Shown piece by piece: positions 16,290 through 25,243 of a stretch of 64,000 nt of DNA. The translations under genes were made by a program, and so were the position numbers. Under the pieces are notes generated by a model. The model had not been told where the DNA came from, ran no database searches, and was given only the letters and a program-made list of their open reading frames with translations. The stretch comes from PKWO01 sp036384915 (GTDB lineage Bacteria > Pseudomonadota > Gammaproteobacteria > Burkholderiales > Burkholderiaceae_D): positions 62,001 to 126,000 of the forward strand of contig DASVLJ010000038.1 in assembly GCA_036384915.1 (NCBI GenBank), written 5' to 3'. Every line of letters begins with the position of its first letter. Position 1 is the first letter of the stretch.

Positions 16290-17543
16290 ATGACACTCGA
16301 CCGCAAACATTGCCAGGCACTCGATCTGGACGACCCGCTGGCGCACTTGCGCGCCGATTTCGAGTTGCCCGAAGGCGTGATCTACCTTGACGGCAATTCG
16401 CTCGGCGCGCGGCCCAGCGCCTCGGCCGCACGCGCACAGCAAGTGATCGCCGAAGAATGGGGCGTCGATTTGATCCGCTCGTGGAACAAGGCCGGCTGGT
16501 TCGACCTGCCTTCGCGCCTGGGCGACAAACTGGCGCCCCTGGTCGGCGCCAGGACGGACGAACTGGTCGTGACCGACACCACCTCGATCAACCTGTTCAA
16601 GGTGCTGGCTGCGGCGCTCCACATGCAGGCGCAGAAGGAACAAACATCGCAGCGCCGCGTCATCGTCACCGAGCGCAGCAATTTCCCCACCGATATCTAC
16701 ATGGCGCAAGGCTTGACCGAGTGGCTGGACCGCGGCTACCGCATCGAGCTGGTGGACAGCCCCGAGCACATTCCCGCCGCGATTACCGAAGATGTGGCCG
16801 TGGTGATGCTCACGCACGTGAATTACCGCACCGGCTGCCTCCACGATATGCGCGCCATCAGCGAACTCGCGCGTGCCAAGGGCGCGCTGATCGTCTGGGA
16901 TTTGGCGCATTCGGCCGGCGCCTTGCCGGTGGACTTGCATGCCGACGGCGCCGATTTCGCCGTCGGCTGCACCTATAAGTATTTGAACGGCGGCCCAGGC
17001 GCGCCGGCCTTTGCCTGGGTGCCGCGGCGCCACCAGGCCGCATTCCGCCAACCGCTATCGGGCTGGTGGGGCCATGCCAGGCCGTTTGCGATGGCGCCGC
17101 ATTTCGAGCCGACCAGTGGCATACGCCGGGCGTTGTGCGGTACCCAACCCATCGTCTCGCTGGCCCTGGTCGAATGCGGGCTCGATGTGTTCGGCAAAAC
17201 CACGATGGACGCCATCCGCGCCAAGTCGCTGGCCCTGACCGACCTGTTCATCGCCGCCGTCGAACGGGAATGCGCCGGCCATCCCTTGACGCTGGTCACG
17301 CCGCGCGAACACGCCAAGCGCGGCAGCCAGGCCAGCTTTGCCCATCCGCACGGCTATGCCGTGATGCACTCGCTGATCGAGCGCGGCGTGATCGGCGACT
17401 ACCGCGAGCCTGAAATCATGCGCTTCGGCTTTACCCCGCTTTATACGCGTTTCGTCGATGCCTGGGATGCGGCGGCTATCCTGAAAGATATTCTGGACAA
17501 CAAGAAATACGACGAACACGCCGAGCGTGCCGCAGTGACCTAG
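16290..17543 (+). CDS. kynU: kynureninase
   Basis: A 417-residue PLP enzyme that cleaves L-kynurenine to anthranilate and alanine. The PLP lysine is K230 in the CTYKYLNGGPGAPAF motif. The upstream VWDLAHSAGALPVDL motif carries the pyridine-binding Asp and neighbouring residues, and the YLDGNSLGARP segment is typical of the N terminus. It lies 11 bp after kynB and 10 bp before kynA. The anthranilate made here can feed the CoA-dependent operon at the right end of the window. Confidence 0.97.
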   Translation: MTLDRKHCQALDLDDPLAHLRADFELPEGVIYLDGNSLGARPSASAARAQQVIAEEWGVDLIRSWNKAGWFDLPSRLGDKLAPLVGARTDELVVTDTTSINLFKVLAAALHMQAQKEQTSQRRVIVTERSNFPTDIYMAQGLTEWLDRGYRIELVDSPEHIPAAITEDVAVVMLTHVNYRTGCLHDMRAISELARAKGALIVWDLAHSAGALPVDLHADGADFAVGCTYKYLNGGPGAPAFAWVPRRHQAAFRQPLSGWWGHARPFAMAPHFEPTSGIRRALCGTQPIVSLALVECGLDVFGKTTMDAIRAKSLALTDLFIAAVERECAGHPLTLVTPREHAKRGSQASFAHPHGYAVMHSLIERGVIGDYREPEIMRFGFTPLYTRFVDAWDAAAILKDILDNKKYDEHAERAAVT

Positions 17544-17553
17544 AGGGAAATGT

Positions 17554-18387
17554 ATGACCGACAAAGACGAAAAGTGGCATGGCGCCCAGATGGATTTCAG
17601 CAAGTCGATGAGTTATGGCGACTACCTCGCGCTCGACCGCATCCTGACTGCCCAGCACCCGCTCTCGCCCAACCACAACGAGATGCTGTTCATCGTGCAG
17701 CACCAGACCAGCGAACTGTGGATGAAGCTGATGTTGCACGAACTGCATGCCGTGCGCGCCCAATTGCATGCCGGCGACCTGCCGCCGGCGTTCAAGATGC
17801 TCTCGCGCGTAGCGCGCATCATGGACCAGTTGGTGCATGCCTGGGACGTATTGGCGACCATGACGCCGCCCGAATACACGGCCATCCGGCCCTATCTGGG
17901 CGCATCGTCGGGCTTCCAGTCGGCGCAATACCGCGAACTCGAATTCATTCTCGGCAATAAAAACGGCGCCATGCTCAAGGTGCACGAGCCGACGCCCGAA
18001 GTCCATGCGCGGCTCGATACCGCCCTGCGCTCGCCCTCGATCTACGATGAGGCGATTCTGCTCCTGGCACGCAGCGGCTTTGCCATCGATCCGGCCCGCG
18101 CCCAAGCGGACTGGACCAAACCCACGGTTGCGGACGACAGCGTCAAAGCGGCCTGGCTCGCCGTCTACCGCGAGCCGAACAAGCATTGGGCGCTCTATGA
18201 ACTGGCGGAAAAACTGGTCGATATGGAAACGGCCTTCCGCACGTGGCGCTTCCGCCATGTGACCACGGTGGAGCGCATCATCGGCTTCAAGACCGGCACC
18301 GGCGGCACGGCCGGCGTATCCTACCTGCGCAAGATGCTTGACGTGGTGCTGTTTCCTGAATTGTTCGCTCTGCGCACGGAACTGTAG
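17554..18387 (+). CDS. kynA: tryptophan 2,3-dioxygenase
   Basis: A 277-residue haem enzyme that opens the indole ring of L-tryptophan to N-formylkynurenine, the first step of the pathway. Family motifs are FIVQHQTSELWMKLMLHEL, with active-site His in QHQ, the SSGFQSAQYRELEF stretch, and the C-terminal FRHVTTVERIIGFKTGTGGT stretch whose His is the expected haem ligand. Third gene of the kynBUA operon; length matches the family. It is transcribed away from kynR and presumably induced by kynurenine. Confidence 0.97.
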   Translation: MTDKDEKWHGAQMDFSKSMSYGDYLALDRILTAQHPLSPNHNEMLFIVQHQTSELWMKLMLHELHAVRAQLHAGDLPPAFKMLSRVARIMDQLVHAWDVLATMTPPEYTAIRPYLGASSGFQSAQYRELEFILGNKNGAMLKVHEPTPEVHARLDTALRSPSIYDEAILLLARSGFAIDPARAQADWTKPTVADDSVKAAWLAVYREPNKHWALYELAEKLVDMETAFRTWRFRHVTTVERIIGFKTGTGGTAGVSYLRKMLDVVLFPELFALRTEL

Positions 18388-18515
18388 ACGGAAGCTGTAT
18401 CCATAGCGCAACTTTCGCTTAAATCTGCGACAATTTTTCGCTAAGATGGAAGCAGTCAACGGCTTTATCGTAATACCGTTGCGATTACCACCGACGGTGT
18501 TACGGATTTGGCTCC

Positions 18516-19541
18516 ATGATTGCCCACAAGCTCCCTGAGCTATTTGAACTGGAACGCATCATTGCCGACGGCAAGGGGCGCGGCTTCGAAACACGCGTGC
18601 TGTGCGAAGCCGAATCCGGGCCGCACAAGCTGCCGGTCTATGCGCTCTCCATCGGCAACAGCGACCCGGCCATACCGGCAGTCGGCTTCTTCGGCGGCAT
18701 CCATGGCTTGGAGCGCATCGGCACGCAAATCCTGCTGGTTTTCCTGAGAAGCCTGGTTACGCGCCTGCGCTGGGACCAGATGCTGCATCGCCAACTGGAA
18801 CAGGTGCGCCTGGTGTTCATGCCCCTGGTCAATCCAGGCGGCATGCTGGAAGGCACGCGCAGCAATCCGCGCGGCGTGGACTTGATGCGCAACGCTCCGC
18901 TCGATGCGATCGACAAGGTGCCCTTCATGCTGGGCGGCCAAAGCTACAGCTCGCGCCTGCCCTGGTACCGCGGTTCGCGCGAGAAAATGGAATGCGAGAG
19001 CCAGGCCGTATGTACCGTGGTCGAGGGAGAATTGCTGTCGCGCTCGTTTTCGATGGCGCTCGATTGCCATTCCGGCTTCGGCATGCGCGACCGCATCTGG
19101 TTTCCCCATGCGCACACTTCGGTGCCGATCGCCCACCTGCCCGACATCTCGGCACTGGAAGATTTGTTCAGCCAGACCTATCCCAACCATAATTACCTGT
19201 TCGAGCCGCAAAGCCGGCAATACCTGACGCATGGCGACTTATGGGATTACCTCTACCTGCGCTCGGAAACCCTGGGCAAGCGCATCTTCCTGCCGCTGAC
19301 CCTGGAAATGGGTTCCTGGCTGTGGGTCAAGAAAAACCCCCGCCAGGTGTTTTCGCGCCAAGGCCTGTTCAATCCGCGCCCGGGCCACCGCCTGCAGCGC
19401 GTGTTGCGCCATCATGGCGTATGGCTCGATTTCCTGGCGCGCGCGGCGTGCGGCAGCGAACGCTGGCTGCCGGTCGGCGCCGAACGCATCGCCCACCATG
19501 AGCGTGCCTTTGCGCGCTGGTATCCGGGGCTCAAGCGATGA
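18516..19541 (+). CDS. M14-family zinc carboxypeptidase-like protein
   Basis: A 341-residue protein of the M14 zinc carboxypeptidase superfamily. Zinc ligands are apparent as H63 and E66 (GGIHGLERIG) and H185 (LDCHSGFG), and the catalytic glutamate as E264 (PLTLEMGSWLW). There is no signal peptide, so it is cytoplasmic. Other features are LVNPGGM and a long C-terminal helical tail. Substrate unknown; related groups trim amino acids from peptides or deacylate small amides. It starts 128 bp after kynA and overlaps the next gene by 4 bp (ATGA). Confidence 0.8.
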   Translation: MIAHKLPELFELERIIADGKGRGFETRVLCEAESGPHKLPVYALSIGNSDPAIPAVGFFGGIHGLERIGTQILLVFLRSLVTRLRWDQMLHRQLEQVRLVFMPLVNPGGMLEGTRSNPRGVDLMRNAPLDAIDKVPFMLGGQSYSSRLPWYRGSREKMECESQAVCTVVEGELLSRSFSMALDCHSGFGMRDRIWFPHAHTSVPIAHLPDISALEDLFSQTYPNHNYLFEPQSRQYLTHGDLWDYLYLRSETLGKRIFLPLTLEMGSWLWVKKNPRQVFSRQGLFNPRPGHRLQRVLRHHGVWLDFLARAACGSERWLPVGAERIAHHERAFARWYPGLKR

Positions 19542-20314
19542 TGACTTGGGTGCTGTTGCGCGGCCTGGTGCGCGAGCAGCGCCATTGGGGCCGTTTCCCT
19601 CAACTCCTGCAAGACGCCTTTCCCGACGCGAATATCGTCACGCTGGACCTGCCCGGCAACGGCAGCCTGGCGCGCGAAACCAGCCCGACCACGGTCGAAG
19701 ACATGGCTGAATTCTGCCGCGCCGAATTGCACCGGCGCGACATCGCCCCGCCCTACCATTTGCTGGCGCTCTCGCTCGGCGCCATGGTGGCCGTGGCCTG
19801 GAATTGCATCGCGCCGGAAGAAGTCGCCGGCTCTGTCCTGATCAACACCAGCCTGCGTCCGTTCAGCCCGTTTTACCGCCGCCTGAAGCCGCACAACTAC
19901 GGCAAGCTCTTGCGCTGCCTCAGGGCCGAACCGGCTGAGCGCGAAAAACTGATCCTGGAAATGACGAGCAACGACGGCCGCGCGCGGGCTGCCGTGCTCG
20001 ATGATTGGATCGCCTACCAGCGGGAAGCGCCGGTCTCGCCGCAAAATGCGCTGCGCCAGCTCTGGGCGGCGATGCGCTTCCGCGCCCGCCGCTGCAAGCC
20101 TTGCACGCGGCTCCTGATCCTGGGCAGCACGGCCGACAGCCTGGTCGATAATGCCTGCTCGCGCCGCCTGGCGGAGTTATGGCATGCCGATGCGGTGTTC
20201 CACCCGAGCGCAGGCCACGATTTGCCGCTGGACGACGGCCGGTGGATCGTGGAGCAAATCGAGCGCTGGATGGAAACCGAAAAAAATCCGACCGAAATCG
20301 CAGCGGCCCGATAG
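19538..20314 (+). CDS. alpha/beta hydrolase
   Basis: A 258-residue alpha/beta-hydrolase fold protein. The nucleophile elbow is ALSLGA rather than GxSxG, with serine as expected nucleophile. The late acid is in LGSTADSLVD and the histidine in SAGHDLPLDD. It overlaps the M14 gene by 4 bp, so the two are translationally coupled and may act on the same compound. Substrate unknown. The C terminus runs into a linker rich in Glu and Ala. Confidence 0.85.
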   Translation: MMTWVLLRGLVREQRHWGRFPQLLQDAFPDANIVTLDLPGNGSLARETSPTTVEDMAEFCRAELHRRDIAPPYHLLALSLGAMVAVAWNCIAPEEVAGSVLINTSLRPFSPFYRRLKPHNYGKLLRCLRAEPAEREKLILEMTSNDGRARAAVLDDWIAYQREAPVSPQNALRQLWAAMRFRARRCKPCTRLLILGSTADSLVDNACSRRLAELWHADAVFHPSAGHDLPLDDGRWIVEQIERWMETEKNPTEIAAAR

Positions 20315-20374
20315 CTGCGAAACATTGCCTGCTCGAAAAACAAGCCAAGTCGGTCGCGATCACCCTCTCCCCTA

Positions 20375-20400
20375 CCCCTCTCCCGCCTGCGGGAGAGGGG
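20375..20400. repeat. dispersed GC-rich hairpin element, copy B
   Basis: A perfect 12-bp stem: cccctctcccgc pairs with gcgggagagggg across a 2-nt loop. It lies 60 bp after the alpha/beta hydrolase stop and may act as a transcript end, although there is no T tract. Related to copies at 15588, 32353 and 59474. Confidence 0.7.
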
Positions 20401-20557
20401 AGATAGCGCCAACATCCGACGCAAAGCAGGCGGAAGTCCCCCGCCAAGTTCAGTACCCCACCAGGTTTCACGCAATTACAAACCGTCAATTCCATATTTT
20501 CTTGAACTTTCGAAAGCTTTCATATACTATTCAAATAACAAAAACAGCGTGATTTAT

Positions 20558-20582
20558 CTTTCGTTTTTAAATATAACGAAAG
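20558..20582. promoter_or_regulatory. probable DeoR/AgaR operator upstream of agaZ
   Basis: A perfect inverted repeat, CTTTCGTT at 20558-20565 and AACGAAAG at 20575-20582, separated by 9 AT-rich bases and ending 21 bp before the agaZ start. A second CTTTCGAAAGCTTTC cluster lies about 40 bp upstream (20507-20521). The same octamer is found before the TonB-receptor gene and the GH114 gene, and a DeoR-family regulator is encoded in the locus. Confidence 0.6.
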
Positions 20583-20603
20583 CAACCAGTCAAATTGGCG
20601 TTT

Positions 20604-21920
20604 ATGAAAGCGATCCTCGACTTCGTCAGGCAACACAAGCAAGGGCTGCCGGTCGGCCTGTATTCGATTTGCTCGGCCCACCCCATCGTGATCGAGGCTG
20701 CGATGCGCAGCGCAAGGGATGCGGGCCAAGCTGTCTTGATCGAGGCAACCTCGAACCAGGTGAACCAGCATGGCGGCTACACAGGAATGGCGCCGCGGGA
20801 TTTTCATGCTTTCGTGATGGAAATCGCCGACCGTGTCGGATTGCCGCGATCCGACGTATGGCTCGGCGGCGACCATCTCGGGCCGAATTGCTGGGTCGCG
20901 CGAAACGCCGCCGAAGCCATGGCGCTTTCGATGGAACTGATCGAACGCTACGTGGAAGCCGGATTCCGCAAGATCCATCTCGATTGTTCGATGTCGTGCG
21001 CGGACGATCCGTCCCCCCTGGACCCGACAGTGGCGGCGCAACGGGCCGCCTCGCTTTGCGTCGTCGCCGAGCGCACATGGAAGCGTGCCGGCGGCGAAGC
21101 GCCGGTCTACGTCATCGGCACGGAAGTCCCGGTTCCGGGAGGGGCGGCGGAATCCTTGCACGGGATAGCCGTGACCACGCCGGCCGCCGCGCGGGCCACC
21201 ATCGCGGCCCACCGCGACATTTTCCTGGGCCAAGGCTTGAGCGCGGCGTGGTCGCGCGTGGTGGCGCTCGTGGTCCAGCCCGGCGTGGAGTTCGATCATC
21301 GCCATGTCATCGACTACCGTCCCGGCGAGGCCGAAAGGCTCAGCGCCTTCATCGGCCAAGACGAACGCCTGGTGTACGAGGCGCATTCGACGGACTATCA
21401 AACGCCAGGCAATCTCGCCCGACTGGTGAGCGGGCACTTCGCGATACTCAAGGTCGGCCCGGCGCTCTCGTTCGCGTTGCGCGAAACCCTATGGGCGCTT
21501 GCCGATATCGAGTCCGAATGGCTGGGCAAGGACAAAGCATCCGGATTCAAGGAGGTCGTGCTGCGCGCCATGCGGGAAAACCCGGTCCATTGGCAAAAGT
21601 ACTATCACGATCCGGATACGCGGCAATACGATCTGCAATACAGCCTGAGCGACCGCATCCGATACTACTGGAGCCAGCCCGACATCGGCGCGGCGCAGGC
21701 GAAGATGTTCGCCAACCTGGACAACAATCCGCCGCCGCTCGCGCTGCTCAGCCAATACCTTACCCGGCAATACGAAGCGATCCGCGAGGGCCGCCTCGTC
21801 TACTCCGCGCACGAAATCCTGATGCACGCGATCCGCCTCGTGATCGACCAATACCGCGCGGCCTGCCGGCCGGATTCGCTCTCTCTCAACGTAAATCTCG
21901 ACATAAAGACAAGTATATGA
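20604..21920 (+). CDS. agaZ: KbaZ/GatZ/AgaZ family protein (tagatose-bisphosphate aldolase subunit or tagatose-6-P kinase)
   Basis: A 438-residue TIM-barrel protein of the GatZ/KbaZ family. Hallmarks are IYSICSAHPIVIEAA-type N terminus (here LYSICSAHP), the VFLGGDHLGPN-type motif (WLGGDHLGPNCW), the HLDCSMSCADDP motif and LKVGPALSFALRE. It was described as the non-catalytic partner of class II D-tagatose-1,6-bisphosphate aldolase; members have also been proposed as tagatose-6-phosphate kinases, and I cannot decide from sequence. No KbaY catalytic subunit lies in the window. It heads agaZ-agaS-kinase-amidohydrolase-GH36, with ATGA overlap to agaS, and a probable DeoR operator upstream. Confidence 0.88.
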   Translation: MKAILDFVRQHKQGLPVGLYSICSAHPIVIEAAMRSARDAGQAVLIEATSNQVNQHGGYTGMAPRDFHAFVMEIADRVGLPRSDVWLGGDHLGPNCWVARNAAEAMALSMELIERYVEAGFRKIHLDCSMSCADDPSPLDPTVAAQRAASLCVVAERTWKRAGGEAPVYVIGTEVPVPGGAAESLHGIAVTTPAAARATIAAHRDIFLGQGLSAAWSRVVALVVQPGVEFDHRHVIDYRPGEAERLSAFIGQDERLVYEAHSTDYQTPGNLARLVSGHFAILKVGPALSFALRETLWALADIESEWLGKDKASGFKEVVLRAMRENPVHWQKYYHDPDTRQYDLQYSLSDRIRYYWSQPDIGAAQAKMFANLDNNPPPLALLSQYLTRQYEAIREGRLVYSAHEILMHAIRLVIDQYRAACRPDSLSLNVNLDIKTSI

Positions 21921-23119
21921 ATTGGTTTGGAATGGCGGCCGATACGCTCGAATCTCTCGACGCGACATGGACAGCTTCGGAGATCTTCAGGCAACCGGCG
22001 GTCTGGGGCATGGTTGAAGACAGCCTTCTGGCGCAGCAGCATGCCATAGCGCGATTTCTGCAGCCCTTACTCGCGACAAAAAGTTTGCGGATCGTCTTGA
22101 CGGGCGCCGGCACATCGGCCTATGTCGGCGACATCCTCGCGCCGGCCTTGATGCGGCACCTAGGGCTGCGCGTCGAATCGATTGCGACCACCGACCTGGT
22201 AACCGGGCCGGACCGCTATCTGCAGCGCGACGTGCCGACGCTGCTGGTTTCCTTCGCGCGCTCGGGGGACAGCCCGGAAAGCGCCGCCGCGCTCACGCTC
22301 GCCAATGCACGCGTGGGCAAATGTCATCACTTGGTCATCACCTGCAACCACGAGGGCGCGCTGTCGCGGCTCTCGCGCTCGTTGCCGCAATCGGCCGCCT
22401 ACACGTTCACGCTGCCCGATGCCACGCATGACCGCGCTTTCGCCATGACATCGAGCTTCAGTTCGATGCTGCTCGCGGCGGCGGCGATTTTCGGCCTGAT
22501 CCCGACCGGGTCGGGCAAATCCGCCCGCTGGGCCATGATACGCAACTCGGCGAGCGCGCTGATCGAAAGGTTCGGCGACACGCACCGGGATATTCTCAAC
22601 GCCGAATATAAGCGCGTCGTCTACCTGGGAAGCAACGAGATGCATGGCCTGGCGCGCGAATCGGCATTGAAGCTGCTGGAACTGACCGACGGCAACGTCG
22701 CTTCGTTTTGCGAATCCCCGCTGGGATTCCGGCATGGACCGAAAAGCTTGATCGATTCGACGACGCTGGTCGTGGTCTTTTTGTCCAACGAGCCTTACAC
22801 TAGGCAGTACGATGTCGATCTCTTGCGGGAATTGAAAAGCGACGGCCGCGCCGGACGCGTGCTGGCGCTCGGCACCGTCATGCCCAATCAGGCAGCCGAC
22901 CGCGACTTCTTCCCGATCGACGGCTTGACCGATGCGCCGGACATTGAGCTGGCGCCGGTGTTCGCGATCTTTGCGCAAGTGTTTGCCATGTTCCAGGCAC
23001 TGCGTATCAAAAACCGCCCGGACCATCCGAGTTCGTCCGGAACGGTCAATCGCGTCGTGAAAGGCGTGGTCATCTACCCCTGGGAGGATGAGGAGAGAGC
23101 GGATGTATCTGGGTATTGA
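21917..23119 (+). CDS. agaS: AgaS-type galactosamine-6-phosphate deaminase/isomerase
   Basis: A 400-residue double SIS-domain protein. The first SIS domain has VLTGAGTSAYVGD and SFARSGDSPESAAA, the second YLGSNEMHGLARESALKLLELT and FCESPLGFRHGPKSLI, which are diagnostic for AgaS. AgaS converts galactosamine-6-phosphate to tagatose-6-phosphate plus ammonia in the cytosol. The start overlaps the agaZ stop (ATGA), and the kinase gene starts inside its 3' end, so the three are coupled. Together they make a galactosamine-specific route. Confidence 0.9.
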   Translation: MNWFGMAADTLESLDATWTASEIFRQPAVWGMVEDSLLAQQHAIARFLQPLLATKSLRIVLTGAGTSAYVGDILAPALMRHLGLRVESIATTDLVTGPDRYLQRDVPTLLVSFARSGDSPESAAALTLANARVGKCHHLVITCNHEGALSRLSRSLPQSAAYTFTLPDATHDRAFAMTSSFSSMLLAAAAIFGLIPTGSGKSARWAMIRNSASALIERFGDTHRDILNAEYKRVVYLGSNEMHGLARESALKLLELTDGNVASFCESPLGFRHGPKSLIDSTTLVVVFLSNEPYTRQYDVDLLRELKSDGRAGRVLALGTVMPNQAADRDFFPIDGLTDAPDIELAPVFAIFAQVFAMFQALRIKNRPDHPSSSGTVNRVVKGVVIYPWEDEERADVSGY

Positions 23120-24074
23120 CGGCGGCGGCAGCAAGACGGCCTTCGCGCTCCTCGACGACGACGGCACGGTCCTTGCCTTGCACGAGGAAGCGACTTGCTA
23201 TTACCCCGAAACGGGATTGGAAGCGGCACGGGAAGTATTGCGCCGCGGCGCCATGGCGGTGCTGGCCCGGGCCAATGCCGTGGCGGACGACCTGCGCCAT
23301 GCCTTCATCGGCTTGCCGGCCTACGGCGAGAACAGCGCGCTCCAGCATCGCCTCGACACCTTGCCGGACGGTTTTCTTCCGGCCGGGCGCTATCGCTGCG
23401 GAAACGACATGGTCTGCGGCTGGGCCGGCTCCTTGTGCGCCCAGGACGGCATCAGCGTCGTCGCCGGGACCGGGTCGATCGCGTATGGCGAGTTCGAGGG
23501 GCGCAGCGCACGCGCCGGCGGCTGGAGCGAATTGTTCGGCGATGAAGGCTCGGCGTATTGGATCGCGCGCGAAGCGCTGAACCTTTTTTCCAGGATGAGC
23601 GACGGGCGTGCCGAAAAGGGGCCCCTGTACGCGCTGCTGCGCGCGCAACTGCAACTGGAAAACGACCTCGATCTTTGCGCTCATGTCCACAGCACCCTCG
23701 GCGCGCAACGCAGCGCCGTCGCGCGTTTTTCCAGGACGGCGCATGCGGCCGCCGTCGAAGGCGATGCGCAGGCTGCGGAGATATTTGTGCGCGCGGCAAA
23801 GGAATTGGCGCAACTCGTCGTTGCCTTGAGTGCCAGGCTGCGCATCCCGGTCGGTACGACGCTGCGGATATCGTATTCGGGAGGCGTATTCAATGCCGGC
23901 GACGTGATCCTCAATCCGTTCCGGCAAGCGCTGGCGGAACAGCACAAATTGTTCCAAATGGTCGAGCCGGCCCTGCCTCCGGTGATCGGGGCTGCCCTGT
24001 ACGCCGCCGCGCAAGCCGGCCGGCCGCTGTCGGCGGACGCACTGGCACGGCTGATCCAGAACAGCAGGCGCTGA
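23103..24074 (+). CDS. BadF/BadG-type amino-sugar kinase (NagK/AgaK-like)
   Basis: A 323-residue ASKHA-fold kinase of the BadF/BadG/BcrA/BcrD family that includes N-acetylglucosamine kinase. Phosphate-1 motif is YLGIDGGGSKTAF, the adenosine region is VVAGTGSIAYGE and GGWSELFGDEGSAYWI, and the late ISYSGGVFNAGD is the adenosine motif. In this setting it likely phosphorylates galactosamine or N-acetylgalactosamine at C6, providing AgaS substrate without a PTS. ATG 23103 has an AGGAGAG site and lies inside the agaS 3' end. Confidence 0.85.
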   Translation: MYLGIDGGGSKTAFALLDDDGTVLALHEEATCYYPETGLEAAREVLRRGAMAVLARANAVADDLRHAFIGLPAYGENSALQHRLDTLPDGFLPAGRYRCGNDMVCGWAGSLCAQDGISVVAGTGSIAYGEFEGRSARAGGWSELFGDEGSAYWIAREALNLFSRMSDGRAEKGPLYALLRAQLQLENDLDLCAHVHSTLGAQRSAVARFSRTAHAAAVEGDAQAAEIFVRAAKELAQLVVALSARLRIPVGTTLRISYSGGVFNAGDVILNPFRQALAEQHKLFQMVEPALPPVIGAALYAAAQAGRPLSADALARLIQNSRR

Positions 24075-24097
24075 TTCATGCCCTGCCGCATCCGATC

Positions 24098-25243
24098 ATG
24101 AGGCACCTCTACCCGGTTCTTCTGCTCCTGGCAGGCGCCTTTCCGCCCGGCGCCGCGCAGGCGGCCGAGGCGCATCACGTACGTTACGCGCACTACGGCA
24201 TGAAGGATTTCTACCGCGTCCCCAAGATCGATGCCCACATGCACTTGCACGGCACCGATTCGTCTTTCATGCGCGAAGCCGAGCGCGACCGCTTTCGCGT
24301 CTTGTCGATCAACGTGGACTACGCCGACTTCCCCCCCATCGAGGAGCAGGAGCGCATCGCACAAGATATGCTGCGGCGGTATCCGCTGCGCTTCGCTTAT
24401 GCCGCCACCTTCCACGCGAGCGGCATCGACGAGCCGGGCTGGCGCGAGGAAACGCTGCGCCACATCGACGAGTCCGTCGCGCATGGCGCGGTGGCCGTCA
24501 AGGTCTGGAAAAACGTCGGCATGGCATTGCGCGACAGCGACGGGCGCTTGGTCATGGTCGACGATCCGCGACTGAGCCCGATCTTCGAACACCTCGCGCA
24601 AGCCGGCATCCCCTTGCTCGGGCATCAGGGCGAGCCGAGAAATTGCTGGCTGCCGCTTTCGGAAATGAGCGTCGAGAGCGACCGCGAGTATTTCGCGTCG
24701 CATCCGCAATACCATATGTATTTGCACCCCGAGATGCCAGGTTACGAAGACCAGCTGCGCGCACGCGACACGATGCTCGCGCGCCACCCCTCCCTGAAAT
24801 TCGTCGGCTTGCATATGGCATCGCTCGAATGGAGCGTGGACCGGCTGGCGGATTTCCTCGAGCGTTTCCCGAACACCAGCGTCGATCTGGCGGCGCGCAT
24901 CGGACAATTGCAGAGCCAGGCGCTACGCGATCCGGAGAAGGTGCGCAATTTCCTCATCCGCTACCAGGACCGCATTCTGTACGCCACCGATCTCGAACAG
25001 GACGCCAAGGCGCGGGCATTCGGCAAGGAGGCGCGAACGGTCTGGTTGCGCGACTGGCGCTTCTTCAACACCGCGGACATCCGCTACGTTCCCGATCTCG
25101 GCGCCAAGCTGAAAGGTTTGGCCTTGCCCACGGCCGTGGTCGACAAGATTTATCATCTCAATGCGGAGCGGCTCTTTCCCGGCGCGTGGGGCGGGCCCGG
25201 GCCGCTTGCGCCTGGAAAGAACGGGAAAGGTAGCAGCCAATGA
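24098..25243 (+). CDS. secreted amidohydrolase-fold protein
   Basis: A 381-residue protein with a signal peptide (MRHLYPVLLLLAGAFPPGAAQA, cleavage near residue 22) and an amidohydrolase-2 TIM barrel. Metal motif DAHMHLHG is near residue 47, later histidines in LLGHQGEP and VGLHMAS, and late Asp in ILYATDLEQD. It should be periplasmic. It lies between the sugar kinase and the GH36 gene, whose ATG overlaps its stop (ATGA). A role as an amino-sugar deacetylase or lactonase is conceivable, but not shown; known GalNAc-6-P deacetylases are cytosolic and belong to a different amidohydrolase subgroup. Confidence 0.75.
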   Translation: MRHLYPVLLLLAGAFPPGAAQAAEAHHVRYAHYGMKDFYRVPKIDAHMHLHGTDSSFMREAERDRFRVLSINVDYADFPPIEEQERIAQDMLRRYPLRFAYAATFHASGIDEPGWREETLRHIDESVAHGAVAVKVWKNVGMALRDSDGRLVMVDDPRLSPIFEHLAQAGIPLLGHQGEPRNCWLPLSEMSVESDREYFASHPQYHMYLHPEMPGYEDQLRARDTMLARHPSLKFVGLHMASLEWSVDRLADFLERFPNTSVDLAARIGQLQSQALRDPEKVRNFLIRYQDRILYATDLEQDAKARAFGKEARTVWLRDWRFFNTADIRYVPDLGAKLKGLALPTAVVDKIYHLNAERLFPGAWGGPGPLAPGKNGKGSSQ

